Shown here: positions 34,713 to 46,272 of the stretch, one piece after another
Layout of the letters: each line of letters starts with the position of its first letter
Position numbering within the stretch: position 1 is the first letter of the stretch
NCBI GenBank assembly: GCA_950295325.1
Contig: OX485803.1
Span: 17,920,001-17,980,000 of the forward strand
DNA: 60,000 nucleotides
From: Polytrichum commune
Lineage: Eukaryota; Streptophyta; Polytrichopsida; Polytrichales; Polytrichaceae
Direction: 5' to 3'
The notes under the pieces: generated by a model
Database searches by the model: none
What the model was told of the DNA's origin: nothing
Seen by the model: the letters and a program-made list of their open reading frames with translations, nothing else
Translations under genes and position numbers: made by a program

Positions 34713-36914
34713 TTAGTTTGTCAAGTCCATATTGTTTTCAATTTCCGATATGTCCGGATGAGCCGCTTCTATAGCATCCAAGGTAATCTTCATTTGCCTT
34801 TGAAGGAGTTGTATTTGGAGCTTGGAATTCTTGTTTGACTCCGCTTGCACATGGTCGGCATAAACCTTAGCCTCTTGCACAATCTCATCTTTAAGGTTCA
34901 CCATTTCCTTTCGTATTTCATCCGTCCCCTTTTTTACCGCTGCTTCTACCATTTTGTTGAGATCTTTGTTGGTGATGTTTTGATGCGGTCCATTCTCTAG
35001 AGCTTGGATGGTGTTTGCAAGTGCGGTGTTCACGTCTGAAAATCCAAGTCTAACTAGCTCTTCTTTACTAGGTGCATTTATCCCGTCTAGACTTTTTGGA
35101 TGGGGGGTAAATTCAACATATTTACCAAATATTTTTTCATTTTTCTTAACAAATTTCTTGTAGACAAACGAGTTGAGGCATTGGACATTGCATGAGCCCG
35201 TATGCTTCCCGTTCTCAAGTCTAAAGTAAAAACCGAGAACATTTAGTTCTCCCATGCATTTTCGGATTCCTTCTTCGATTTGCATGGTTGTTTTTACCTT
35301 ATTGAGGTTACGGGCGATTAGAATGAGTGCATTCTTTCGGGCTTTATCATCTTCTGAGAGTTTTTCATTACTTGCAAAGTTTACATCTACTATTTCATTA
35401 AAAAATGAAAGTTTGAGTGTTTTAATTCTTTTGGCTTCCTCTGGAGAGGGTGCTTTAATCCAAGCAAACTCTGCATCCACCGATTTTTGCACATTCGTTA
35501 TTTCAAAGTCAAGGCCCCGTCGAAATCCATCCCCAACTATTTCTACAAACAAATCATACCATTCTTTACCCTTGATTGACGGGGTTGTGATTTTGACGGA
35601 GAGCATGGATGCAATTGCAATGGTATCAAAGGATTTACACACTTTGCCTATAGCATGTGTAAATTGGCCAAGCTTGAGGATGAAAGGTCTCAATCCACAG
35701 AGAAGGCCATATCCATCCATTTCAGGGTTTTTAAGGTGGAGTTTAATAATTCCACTCCATCTTTTGGTCCCATGAAAACAAAGGACAGCTATGGGCTCTC
35801 CTAGAACTTCCCCGACCTCTATCCTCATTGTTTTTAGTCTATCCTTTGTTAAGTTGAGTATCACATCTCTATCCAATTCTATTCTTTCAATTTCAAAATG
35901 GATAGATATGTGATAGTCCAAAGCAAATCCATGGTCACCCACTTCCACATCCGAAGGAATCTGGGTGAGATTGTAGTGCATTCCCTCCTTACCATCCGTT
36001 CGTATAGAAGGCCACTCTTCTTGGGCAACGAACGGAAAGGAGGGAGATGACTCCACCATTTCATGTGCTTCAGACTCACACATACCTTTTTTGACTAACT
36101 CAGTGAAAGAAGGTGTTTGAATGAGAGGCATGTTAGCAAATTTTGCAATTGTGTTCATAGCTTGAAAACCTAGCCAATAGGGGGGGCGTGTTCTCTCAGT
36201 GGGTGCTATTCCTTTAACCTTCTTTTGACTTGACAATACCATAGCAAGCACTGGACGTTTTCCACTTGTAGAATCTATATTTTCATTTTCAAACAACTTA
36301 CGGGATGATGAGGTTGGAGTGATGGTTGCCATTCTGATATAAGCAAAGCAAACAAACGTTTTGTACTTTAGTTTTGAATGAGGTATACTTCTTATTTTCT
36401 TTCCTCTAATTCCTTTCCACAAATTAAGTTGTGGGCCTCCTAGGAATTGAGAGTGAAAGAAGAAGTGATTTGCACGTTCTAACATCATATGAGTACTAGT
36501 ATGAGTACAACTTGCATTCATCCTATGATAACACCTTTTCCTATTCATATGAATCTTCATATTAGTATTTACAAATTGGTTGTAAGTGCTTTTATGTAGA
36601 TTATGATTTGTCACAACTCTAACATTCCATTCATCTCCTAAGCATTTGAGGCAAGTATAACTAAAAGCACAAGCATCTACCGTTACTACCACGGATCCAT
36701 TATTTCTAATGGAACATTCATTTATGATATGAACATTAAGGTTGTTATACCATACCTTTGGATTTATGCCGTTCTTATATGTGTTTTTAAAGCAAGAGTT
36801 TGTAAGGCATACCCATGTGGTGTGAGAGTTGACACTATGAGAGTATATCCAGTATGGTGTGGCTAGTACTAGCCACATAATGAGAACAAGGTAGGTTGCA
36901 TATGCAACCTTCAT
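34713..36914 (-). CDS. Unidentified protein (733 aa as ORF; 539 aa if spliced), upstream of the LINE
   Basis: An uninterrupted ORF I do not recognise. The first 194 residues start with a hydrophobic signal-like segment (MKVAYATYLVLIMWLVLA) and are Cys-rich. The rest starts at an internal Met (MATITPTSSSRKLF, ATG at 36330-36332) directly behind a typical acceptor (pyrimidine-rich tract ending ATATCAG). A consensus donor GTAAGT lies at 37014-37019, so an intron 36334-37019 is plausible; the first 194 codons would then be intronic. The C-terminal part includes a possible RRM-like alpha/beta region (NALILIARNLN ... FYFRLENG ... YVEFTPHP) and a charged, probably coiled-coil tail. Base composition is balanced, unlike the A/C-rich LINE ORF 122 bp downstream. 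It could be a LINE ORF1, a separate transposon gene or a host gene. Confidence 0.6.
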   Translation of the reverse strand: MKVAYATYLVLIMWLVLATPYWIYSHSVNSHTTWVCLTNSCFKNTYKNGINPKVWYNNLNVHIINECSIRNNGSVVVTVDACAFSYTCLKCLGDEWNVRVVTNHNLHKSTYNQFVNTNMKIHMNRKRCYHRMNASCTHTSTHMMLERANHFFFHSQFLGGPQLNLWKGIRGKKIRSIPHSKLKYKTFVCFAYIRMATITPTSSSRKLFENENIDSTSGKRPVLAMVLSSQKKVKGIAPTERTRPPYWLGFQAMNTIAKFANMPLIQTPSFTELVKKGMCESEAHEMVESSPSFPFVAQEEWPSIRTDGKEGMHYNLTQIPSDVEVGDHGFALDYHISIHFEIERIELDRDVILNLTKDRLKTMRIEVGEVLGEPIAVLCFHGTKRWSGIIKLHLKNPEMDGYGLLCGLRPFILKLGQFTHAIGKVCKSFDTIAIASMLSVKITTPSIKGKEWYDLFVEIVGDGFRRGLDFEITNVQKSVDAEFAWIKAPSPEEAKRIKTLKLSFFNEIVDVNFASNEKLSEDDKARKNALILIARNLNKVKTTMQIEEGIRKCMGELNVLGFYFRLENGKHTGSCNVQCLNSFVYKKFVKKNEKIFGKYVEFTPHPKSLDGINAPSKEELVRLGFSDVNTALANTIQALENGPHQNITNKDLNKMVEAAVKKGTDEIRKEMVNLKDEIVQEAKVYADHVQAESNKNSKLQIQLLQRQMKITLDAIEAAHPDISEIENNMDLTN

Positions 36915-37019
36915 TTTGCTTACTATCCTAACAAACCTATCAATGCTATGATGTGTCTAAGACTATGTGTGTGCCTATGTGCAAATAATGAGAAAACAAA
37001 TTAACGTGTACACTTACCA

Positions 37020-37289
37020 AGCGGATGAAGGGCAGCAAAACGGCAGTCAGCAATAGCTCCAGCAGCAACACTTCGCCTTCAATCTCCTTGATGTCCCAGC
37101 ACCTTGGTTGTACCAATCGACCTTGGTTGGTGCAAATTCTTCCCAGGATCTCTGGTCTAGCTGGGAAGGGCCTGTCTTCACCGCTCTGCAGCTCCCCGCT
37201 TACTTTGCAACTCCGTAGTTCTGCAAACTCCCGCCTTTCGCAGCCTCCGGTTTCAGCAATTCTTCGACGCTTCGGTAGCTCCCTCGGCT
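37020..37289 (-). other. Candidate 5' leader exon of the unidentified gene
   Basis: A GC-richer block open in one minus-strand frame (no ATG needed), ending CCGCTTG before GTAAGTGTAC. The donor is close to consensus, and the acceptors further on suit an intron leading to the 34713-36914 ORF. No protein similarity is recognised in the open frame, so it may be untranslated. Confidence 0.35.
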
Positions 37290-37298
37290 AATTCGGGT

Positions 37299-37339
37299 AT
37301 TACAAGGTCACGGCTCTTGGCTCATGTGTGAAGTGGCCC
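37299..37339. mobile_element. Isolated end of a PIF/Harbinger-type MITE
   Basis: The sequence TTACAAGGTCACGGCTCTTG followed by GCTCATGTGTGAAGTGGCCC is the reverse complement of the left end of the element at 53849-54451. The matching opposite end is not visible nearby, so this is a truncated copy. Confidence 0.65.
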
Positions 37340-37869
37340 TTTGGTAAGCAACATCGTTTGTAGGCAGCTTCGGGCCCCACAGTCGTGTGACAGGCCTTCT
37401 TCGCTTTCTCAGTACTTAATAGGCTTAGGTGGGCAGCATTAGCCCTAAGCAGATGCGGTTCTCCTCTCCCTTGAAACAAACTTCCACACCCACAACCTGC
37501 AGCACCGGGATCTCTGCTTCAGTAGCTTCGGCTTTCTCTTTTTAAGCCTCCCTCGAACAGTCCCCCAACCTCTCGACTAGCAACAGCAGGAGCTCTGTGT
37601 GCTTCGGCCAGCCACGTACAGCAGTAGTTTTGACTTCGACCTAGGGCAGATGGATTTCAGGGGATCGTATTTCTTCAATCAGTCTTCTAGATTCGCAATC
37701 AGCAACATCGGAGGCTCAATATCCAGCAACTTCAACTTTCCTCCTGCGGATGATGATCTCTAGGTTATGACAGTGCCGTGGATAGTTGCAGATTCTCTCT
37801 TCCGCAGGCAGGTGTATTAGTTCAGCTAGCAGTGATAGAGGCTCTGTATTCGGCAACCTTTACTTCTCC

Positions 37870-38275
37870 TTCTTTTACTCCTAAGGCCTATGCAAGCTTC
37901 TTCAAACTGTGGTGATTGTTTCTGATTCTTCCCGAAGTACAGACTAGGTACACTTAAGATCTATTTTTCTCTTAAGGTCTATAAACTTTTTGCACTCTTC
38001 TTCCAACTATTGTGTTGGATGGTTGTTTCTAAACCTTCTCGAGGTACTATCTAGCTCACTCAAGATCTGGTTTTACTCTTAAGGACTATGCACTCTTTTT
38101 CAAACTATTGTGTTAGATGGCTGTTTCTAGATCTTCTCATGGTACGATCTAGCTCACTCAAGGTCTGGTTTTACTCTTTGAGGCCTATAAAGACTATTCA
38201 ATCTTCTTCGAACTGTGTTTCTGAGCCTTTCCGAGGTGCGAACTAGGTGCACTCAAGATCTGGTTTTACTAAGCT
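37870..38275. repeat. Tandem repeat array, about 100-bp period, four units plus a partial
   Basis: Units end in a conserved block 'actcaagatctggttttactct'. Approximate units: 37874-37961, 37962-38067, 38068-38165 and 38166-38260, then a partial. Shared segments include CTTCAAACTATTGTGTT, CTGTTTCT and GAGGTACNATCTAGCTCACT. Unit lengths vary from 88 to 106 bp. The array lies upstream of the unidentified minus-strand gene and could be part of its promoter. Confidence 0.8.
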
Positions 38276-40107
38276 TTAAGTCAGTCTATATGGGCTGAGG
38301 ATGTTTCTGATCTCTTCTCCGTTTGCGTTGTCTATGGTATTTCGGTGGATCTAACGGTGGTGCTTACCACCTTTGTGTATGTATTATCTAATAACTCTAT
38401 CGTTGATACTGGTTGTGATCAGAAATTTATGAAGCATCTAAGTTTGAAACAGTAGTTCTAGTTCTAGGTATGATCAGAGTCGGGGTTAAGATCTAAAAGT
38501 AACCTGTAGTGCTTCTGCCGAGGCCCTTCTGCCGGTTACCCTTCACAGATCCGTCTTTGCTCCGCCGATGTTTTGGAAGTTTCACAGCAGCGGTGTAGAT
38601 CAACAGCTTTCGATCTACTCCACCGGTTGCCTCCTTCACTCCCTTCTTTCGATCACCTTCCGTCAGTTGCCACGTTCAACGCCTTCTTCGGTTGCCCACC
38701 TTCGATCGCTACATCCAGTCACCGACGTTAGTGTTGGCTACCTCCTTCAATCGTCTCTTCTGATCGTCTCCTTCAATCGCCTCTTCAATATCTCCTTCGG
38801 TGTGGTGCGATGGATCTGTGCTTATGATCACGGCTGTGTAGTGAGGCCCGCTCGGTGTGTTATATATTTGTTGGTGAGGTAGGTTCAGGGGCAAGGTGGC
38901 CTTTCAGATTACGAGGAGGTGGGTGGATAGGAGAGGGGCAGTTTCGAGGAGCAACACGCGGTGCTACTTCGACCTTGACTGCCCCTTCCTTACCTCCAGC
39001 AGCCTCATCCGAAAATCCTTCTGGTCTCTACACTCGCATTCTGCCTACGCTCGGATATCCATCCCATCGGTTTGTGTCCTATGGGGCCATGTTTGTGTTG
39101 CACCACCAAATGGTGGGTGTTGGGAATGGAACGCGATGAGTGTGTAATGAAACGAGTTATCACGATGAATGTTATGTAGCAAGTTGATACATGGATCGTC
39201 TACACCAATTGTTGTCAAAAAAATCCAATAGTAGTCCCTTTTTTCCTTGTGCAAACTACCTTGACTTTGCTTATTCATCCATGTCGCAACCACGTTGACC
39301 AAAATGGAGTATGTGATTTCTTCATATGTTGATAAACTAGTGTGGGGCAACCTCATAACACATATCCGCATAGTCTCATGGTCGATTGCTTTGTGTAGAA
39401 GCCCGAGAAGGGTGTCCATTAAGTTTCATTTGACTCAAGCACGAAGAAATGTGGAAAGGTCAACAATGGCATTCCGCCATCACCAAACGATCATCATCCA
39501 CTAAAATGGCCCTCTACCACTACTCATTATCAAATAAGGCATGCTCTAAAAGACATAATTGGTCAAACACATGCACTCTAACACATGTGTGTATGTATGT
39601 ATGTATGTATAGCATTTCATAGTTCTAAACTGTCACCTAAGTGTCACTAAGTATTATAAACAATGTTGTAAGAGGTGACGGGAAGGTAGGAAACATTTAT
39701 ACATTTTTGAAGTTGATTTACATATTAGAGTATGAATATGAACTCCATTTCACGGTGTATATTTACATATTTACATGTGTTAGTAGGACTTGGAACGTTT
39801 GTAATTCACATAAACTAGTTTGGACATGTGTCGTCAATACCAACCTGATGTAAATGGCTAAACATACATGGCAGTCATATAAGTTGAAGGTGAAAACATT
39901 GAAAACAACTTATGAACTTAAATCAAAGTTGGTCAACATGATCAACCCCAAAACTTGCATTAAAAGAGCTCAAATTGTTGGCCTTCAACCCCCCCCCCAA
40001 CCTCAACAATTATATCCTTGTGTATGAATACAAAAGTTCTTATACATATACAAAAATGGGTCCCCCTAAACCTTGTGCTTCGGAATACCCTATAGTGATT
40101 TATTGTA
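38276..40107. other. No confident gene
   Basis: 38560-39060 is GC-richer and Pro/Ser-codon rich without recognisable domains. A 124-codon minus-strand ORF (39045-39419) and a short plus-strand 'ARRNVER' reading near 39440 resemble nothing securely, though QARxxVER-type motifs occur in Harbinger transposases. A 10-nt C run lies at 39989-39998. Confidence 0.4.
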
Positions 40108-41027
40108 CATAGTAGGGGCACCCATAATTGATCACTTAAGAGATATGCACCACATCTAGAGAAGTATAAAGCGGTGCAAATCTATCCCATGCAAGATGGA
40201 AATCAGGAGGACTGCAAAAAAAAATTCGTTCGTTTTATTCCTCAAATTGAAAACACTGTGAATTTTTGAAGCCAACCAAAAGTTGGCCCGTGCACATTCC
40301 CAATGTCTAAACAAATTCATCCTCACTTTAGCACTCAAAACTGGGGACATGTGTCATAGCACCATCAATTCCCTTGTGATACTCCACTAGATTCCAGTGG
40401 AAATGTAGATTCCACCGGATGGCATATGCATTTCAACTAGAACATGGTGGGCGATCAGCTTACATGCATGGAAACTTACCCTTAGATATTGTGAAATATG
40501 GAACCTTGTTTTGACCGCCCATGAAAAAAAATTACTGAAACCAATCCCAACCCAATCAAAACTATGGCATCCTGTAGATTCCCGATGGGGTCCGAATCAA
40601 AAATAGGTGGTTCTACTATAATTTATAAGAAGGTGTTGACTCTTGAGGACTCGGTGCGGTAAATGAAATCCATTGTCGAGGAGAGGTGCCTATTCCCAAT
40701 CAGGGTCCCATCAGAAACCTATATGGTGGCATAATTTAAATTTGGTTGGGATTGAATTTCGATCAAGCGGAAACATGTCCTTGGTTTTAGCGCTAAAGTG
40801 AGGGGGAATGAGTGGTTATGATAAACTCTAGACACTGGTCATTTGTTTGGGCCAAATTTTGGCTTCAAAAACTCATAGTAATTTCAATTTAAGGAATAAA
40901 ATTCCCAAAAAATGTAGTCCTCCTTTCTAGCTTCCCACATGGGAAAAAATTGCATGAGCTTATACTTCTCCATATTTGGTGCAGAATCTCTTAAGTGATC
41001 GGTTATGGGCGCCTCTACTCTACTATG
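40108..41027. mobile_element. Foldback element, about 920 bp
   Basis: The left end CATAGTAGGGGCACCCATAA with TGATCACTTAAGAGAT is inverted at the right end as ATCTCTTAAGTGATCGGTTA followed by TGGGCGCC...TACTATG. Pairing continues about 240 bp inwards (shared: GAGAAGTATAA, AGGAGGACT, TTTTATTCCT, TTTTTGAAGCCA, CTCACTTTAGC). No ORF of note and no certain target duplication. Confidence 0.75.
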
Positions 41028-42775
41028 AATGCATCTTGTTAAAATTGGAAGGAAAAGCAATTGAAGACTTATTAAAACGTGGTGAACCTACCGGGTTGCA
41101 AAACCAACTTTACAAAGGTGGGCATTGTGCTACAAACTCACTACAAATTATGGTTGCAATTAACTACTAGGAAGCTTAAGCTTAACCCTTAAAGCATGTG
41201 GGGTCTCAATATACGGCCGTATACACAATTCATAAGGTCTTCATCAAGTTCATAAATCATATTTTCAATGTCCATGTGTTGGAAACCTTATAATATACAT
41301 TGTCCTGTCTCAAGAAGAAAATAGAGATACACTTGTACTGGACATTGATAATCAAAATACAAAACATGTATTTGCACCCATGGCCATCTATGATGCATAT
41401 TTGAACTTTAATCTTCAATAACATCAAAGTGTTTAATTTATTCAAACAATGCAATACTTGAAGAATAAGTTTATATTAGACATGATGACTTCTAGCATGA
41501 TCAGTTAAGAATGAAAGTGTGTAGCTCAATCACATCATTTTGTTTGGAGAGGTCCAATTTGGACCTTTTAGATGCTTAGGGGTTAAGTTTTATTAAGGTA
41601 ACACCATACCAAGAATAATCACATTTGTAAACATTTAGGCAGGTGTAGTTTTCAAAAGGCACGTCTACATGCACGGAAGGTATCTACACAAACAAAGGAA
41701 TGGTTCATGATACATATACACATGCTTGACATGTTTGGCAATGATGAATGAGAAGATCCAATGACTAATTCAAATAGTCATATTAGTATAGACGAGATTT
41801 AGTGTGGGAATAACGTGGGTCCAAGACCTGGGGTCTTCCCCTCAATCTTTCTTGAGACTTCCAACCAACATCTTAGATGAAATAAAATGAGTCGCCTCAT
41901 GTCAACAGTAGCATCAAATGAACTATCCACCCACATCTTTCTAGGTTAAGCAATTAACATAGTTGACTCTAATTTGAACTATAAATTTGGTGTGGGTTGA
42001 AAATGAATGCATGCTCCATAGATGTATTGTGGCCCGCACTAATAGGACTATCTAGCATAGCTAGATATGAGCCAATTCGATTACATAAATATTGGTCATT
42101 CGAGTCATAATAAAATTTGATAGGCAACTTATTGTACTGTCATTCTCACCCACAAAAATACCAATACACACACACACACACACACATATATATCATACAT
42201 AACATTTCCTAGGTGTTAGCGTGAGCATAGGATCGACATGACAAGCTAGAAAGTGAATACCCTAGGAGTAGGAAAAACATGCAAAAAAATACTGACATAA
42301 TTGAATGACCATATTTCACAATTTACTCTTCCCATGTCACATGTTAATATCTAGTTATTTCTTTATTTCATACCTTGTCATGGCCAGGGATTTGTGACAC
42401 TCAAGTAAAGTCATCCAGTAACAAAAATTGGATGAGTCCATCAAGAAGCTCGGATGGAGCTTACTTTCCTGAAACGCCTCTGAGTTGGCATGTAAGACCT
42501 ATTTTCTCCCTCATAGCTATTGTGAACTACTAGCTATTTTGTAAATATCAATTAGTCGGCAAGGGGCAATGATGTGCCTTGGATGCTCTAAGACTATTTT
42601 CTAGCTTCTCATGAGTTGTTTCCAAGGCCATGATGTGGCTTTGACTTCCACATGGTTATTTTAATAAATAACGCAGGATATCAACATGATCATGACGTGT
42701 TGTCATATACATTTTTTTGGTTCATAATTCATTTATTTTGCACGGGTGTGATTGCTCAAATATTTGTAATATGTC

Positions 42776-42779
<4 letters not shown>
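41028..42779. other. Intergenic, no gene seen
   Basis: AT-rich with a short (CA)n/(TA)n run near 42168-42192. The segment 41548-41600 (GAGAGGTCCAATTTGGACCT, then GCTTAGGGGTTAA) resembles 121-165, so a small dispersed repeat may be present. Confidence 0.4.

Positions 42780-42851
<72 letters not shown>
42780..42851. repeat. (AT)36 microsatellite
   Basis: 72 bp of uninterrupted AT dinucleotide, able to form cruciform DNA. Confidence 0.98.
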
Positions 42852-42854
<3 letters not shown>

Positions 42855-42931
42855 CTTATGATAAATTGGTGAACTAGAAAATTATGATTGCTATAATTAT
42901 TATTATATAATGAAATTTATTTGAAAATAAT

Positions 42932-43548
42932 TAATATACACCATGTGATTTTAAAGATAATACAATATATGATAATGATAAAGTATTTAAATAATTCATA
43001 TAGACTATAGTCAAAAACTTATGATTTTTTGGGTATACTCCATCCATAACATTGACTCACAAGTCTAATTCCAAATAACATATTGTCTATTTATACCTCG
43101 TAATATATTACCTATAAAATAATATAAAATTTTGTGTTATATGTTTTATATTCTATCTTCATTGTTTCATTTTGGTTATCTTATGAACACTTGCACTAAT
43201 CTATCACTAGAATAACAAAGATACTTTTAAATGACAAAGATAATATACACAATGTGATTTCAAAAATAATACAATATATGATGAGGATAAAATATTACAA
43301 TAAATCAAGATAGGCTATAGTCAGAAACTTATGATTTTTTGGGTATACTCCATTCATAACATTGACTCACAAGTCTAATTCCAAATAACATACCATTTAT
43401 TTATACCTCATATTATATTACCTAAAAAATAAAATTGAATTTTATAGAATAATATTTTATATGTTGTATATTCTATTTTCATTGTTTCATTTTGGTTATC
43501 TTATGAATACTTGCACTAATCTATCATTAGAATGACAAAGATAATTTA
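42932..43548. repeat. Tandem duplication, about 309-bp unit
   Basis: Unit 1 (42932-43240) and unit 2 (43241-43548) start TAATATACAC.ATGTGATTT. They share ACTTATGATTTTTTGGGTAT, ACTCACAAGTCTAATTCCAA and TTCATTTTGGTTATCTTATG. Identity is roughly 90%. The array directly abuts a MULE end. Confidence 0.85.
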
Positions 43549-43559
43549 AAATAGTAAGT

Positions 43560-43906
43560 CACAAAATTATAATTTAAAAGTTGATGAGGATTTTGTAATG
43601 TTTTTGACCTCCAAGTTAATTACGTGCTTCATTGATGGTTTCACTTGCGGAATGAATACCCAATCAATCGCTTATTTACTAACTGGAAGTGCACATATAT
43701 ATTGGATTTGAGACCTTGAAGGTGAAGTGCACTCAATATGGGATTTGTAGTCAAGCGGCCTTCAAGAATGCAAGTGCAATGTTTTTTTCGAAGTTGGACG
43801 GGATGGGTTCCATATTCCGGTCGGGTTCAAAAAAAAAATTTAGAAGGTTTCCCCAACCCGGATTTGTCACCCCAAAAATTCGTGAGGGGGTATTTAACAT
43901 CCACCC
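43560..43906. mobile_element. Solitary degenerate end of the foldback MULE family
   Basis: It matches the right arm of 44805-45930: TGGAAGTGCACATATATATT, GACCTTGAAGGTGAAGTGCA, ATGGGATTTGTAGTCAAG, CGGTCGGGTTCAAAAA, then a G/T-rich terminus ending in AACATCCACC. No partner arm is found upstream, where the 309-bp tandem duplication lies instead. Confidence 0.65.
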
Positions 43907-44804
43907 ATATTAATTCTTTAAAAGGAACTGGACTAGTAACGATAGGTTTGCAACGCATGATGCACCCACTTGCTTTTATATGAGGCATTTTTTTGATTTT
44001 GTTTATGTCTAACCCCCTTTGTATTATTGCCTCAAGTATTAGATTAGACTAGGATTATTTAGAACTACCAAAACTTGGTGTTTTTCAAACCCTTGAGACA
44101 AGGAGCCGACGACGCAAGGTAGTGTCTAAAGTGGTTCATCTCATCTGCAAAGATGAATGAACTCTTGTTAATGAAAATACATGAGTGCCACGAATCGCTG
44201 GCCCCTTGTCATGCACGGATACAACAAGAGGGAAGTATTGCATACAAACGTACCTCTCATTCATCCAACAAAACACCGTATATATTGGTAGGCTTTCTGT
44301 TTTTTCCTTCTCTTGAAGTAAATTGACGCCGAAATTAGTGTCAAGAAATCCAAATCATAGTAGAAAGACACATTCAAAACGAATCAACAACCATTTTACG
44401 AGGGAAGTTTTTTAACATGGATGGATGAGAGGTACTCTCGGTATGCAACTCTTGCCCATAACGTAACCCTAGTACCAATGGGTGGGGTGCAGATATTTGT
44501 TGGCCTCTCTTTAAGTTCATAGCTTACACTTTTTTTTGTCACATTGTCTTTGTGGCCTAGAATTTTGTGCATTCGCCACTTGCTCGAAGTCGGGACGTTC
44601 CTACAATTTTTGACAAGTAAGCTAACGGGCCCATTGAAATGTAAGAGGTCACAACTTGCGGTACTAGACTTGGCTTATTTGTAAAGCAACCCTAGAACAC
44701 CTTTGGAGTGTATTGGGGGGGGGGGGAGGGGGTTGAAATAACGTAGTGATGCATTGTATAGTTTGAAGATTCCTATTCTAAAGTCAAATTGACCCCTAGT
44801 AGAT

Positions 44805-45930
44805 GGCGGACATTAAGTTCCCCCATACGAACTATGGGGAGTGTCAGATCCGGGCAGGGGCAGCCTCCAGGGAAATTTCTGAACCCGACCGAAAATTGTT
44901 GCCCGCCCCGCCCAACTTTGAAAAAAATATTGCCCTTGCATTCTTGAAGGCCGCTTGACTACAAATCCCATATTCAGTGCACTTCACCTTCAAGGTCTAA
45001 AATCCAATATATATGTGCACTTCCAATAAGTAAATAAGCAATTGATTGGGATTTCATTCCGGAAGTGAACCATCAATGAAACACGGAATTAACTTGGAGG
45101 TCAAATAAAATTACAAAATCCTCATTAACATTGAGGTTAAAAATTTTATGACTTACCAGTTGAAATTGTCCTTGTCATTCTAAAATGACACTTAAATTTA
45201 GTGTGCTGATTTAGTATGTATATTTTATAATATTTTAGTAATGCCATCTATTTTCACAAGTATTCATACACATTTAATCAATTAAGTGTGATTTAATGTA
45301 ATTAATTCTAATTAATTCTGATTAATCCTAATTAAGCCCAAATGAATCAAAAAGTATGCTTACCAAATTAAGTAAGACTGTTTAATTGTAAAATATAATT
45401 AATTCCAGTAATTACATAAATGAATGAACTAATTCCAGTAATTACATCAATTGATTAATTGTGTATGAATACTTGTGAAAGTAGACGGCATTACTAAAAT
45501 ATTATAAAATATACATACTAAATCAGCACACTAAATTTAAGTGTCATTTTAGAATGACAAGGACAATTTCAACTGGTAAGTCATAAAATTTTTAACCTCA
45601 ATGTTAATGAGGATTTTGTAATTTTATTTGACCTCCAAGTTAATTCCGTGTTTCATTGATGGTTCACTTCCGGAATGAAATCCTATGCCAATGAATTGCT
45701 TATTTACTTATTGGAAGTGCACATATATATTGGATTTTAGACCTTGAAGGTGAAGTGCACTCAATATGGGATTTGTAGTCAAGTGGCCTTCAAGAATGCA
45801 AGGGCAATATTTTTTCGAAGTTGGGCGGGGCGGGCAACAATTTTCGGTCGGGTTCAAAAATTTCCCTGGAGGCTGCCCCCGCCCGGATTTGACATCCCCC
45901 ATAGTTCGTATGGGGAACTTAATGTCTGCC
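44805..45930. mobile_element. Foldback Mutator-like element (non-autonomous), 1126 bp
   Basis: Almost the whole element is an inverted repeat with arms of about 530 bp. The left end GGCGGACATTAAGTTCCCCC faces the right end GGGGAACTTAATGTCTGCC. It is flanked by a perfect 9-bp direct repeat CTAGTAGAT (44796-44804 and 45931-45939). Long terminal inverted repeats with a 9-bp duplication are typical of MULEs. The centre is AT-rich (TTAATTCTAATTAATTCTGA) and has no transposase. Confidence 0.92.
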
Positions 45931-46272
45931 CTAGTAGATTGGAGGTAAAGACCTCAATTAATCGAGACAAACCTAGTTGGAATGGATGAACAACATACTT
46001 GGGAGGGGTAGGGTTTTATTGCCCCCCCCCCCAAGTAGTACGTGTCATGAGCATATTTTTATCCACATCATGATCACACCTAATATTCATTCACGGTAAT
46101 GGTTTATAGTCTCTCTTTCTCTCTCACACATGCATGTATGTATCTGAGTATTGGCATGAATGTGAGCCCGTTGGTCTAATGTTGATCATGGGTATTGTGA
46201 TGCAATATGAGGTGCTATGCCTCTTTTGGGAGATGGGCTATGGGGGTGCATGAGTAATCCCAGTTTATGGGG

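Noticed and set aside
35254-35775. 173-codon plus-strand ORF
   Set aside because: Antisense to the larger 34713-36914 ORF and rich in Ser/Leu typical of shadow frames.
39045-39419. 124-codon minus-strand ORF
   Set aside because: No family resemblance and no splice signals that would extend it.
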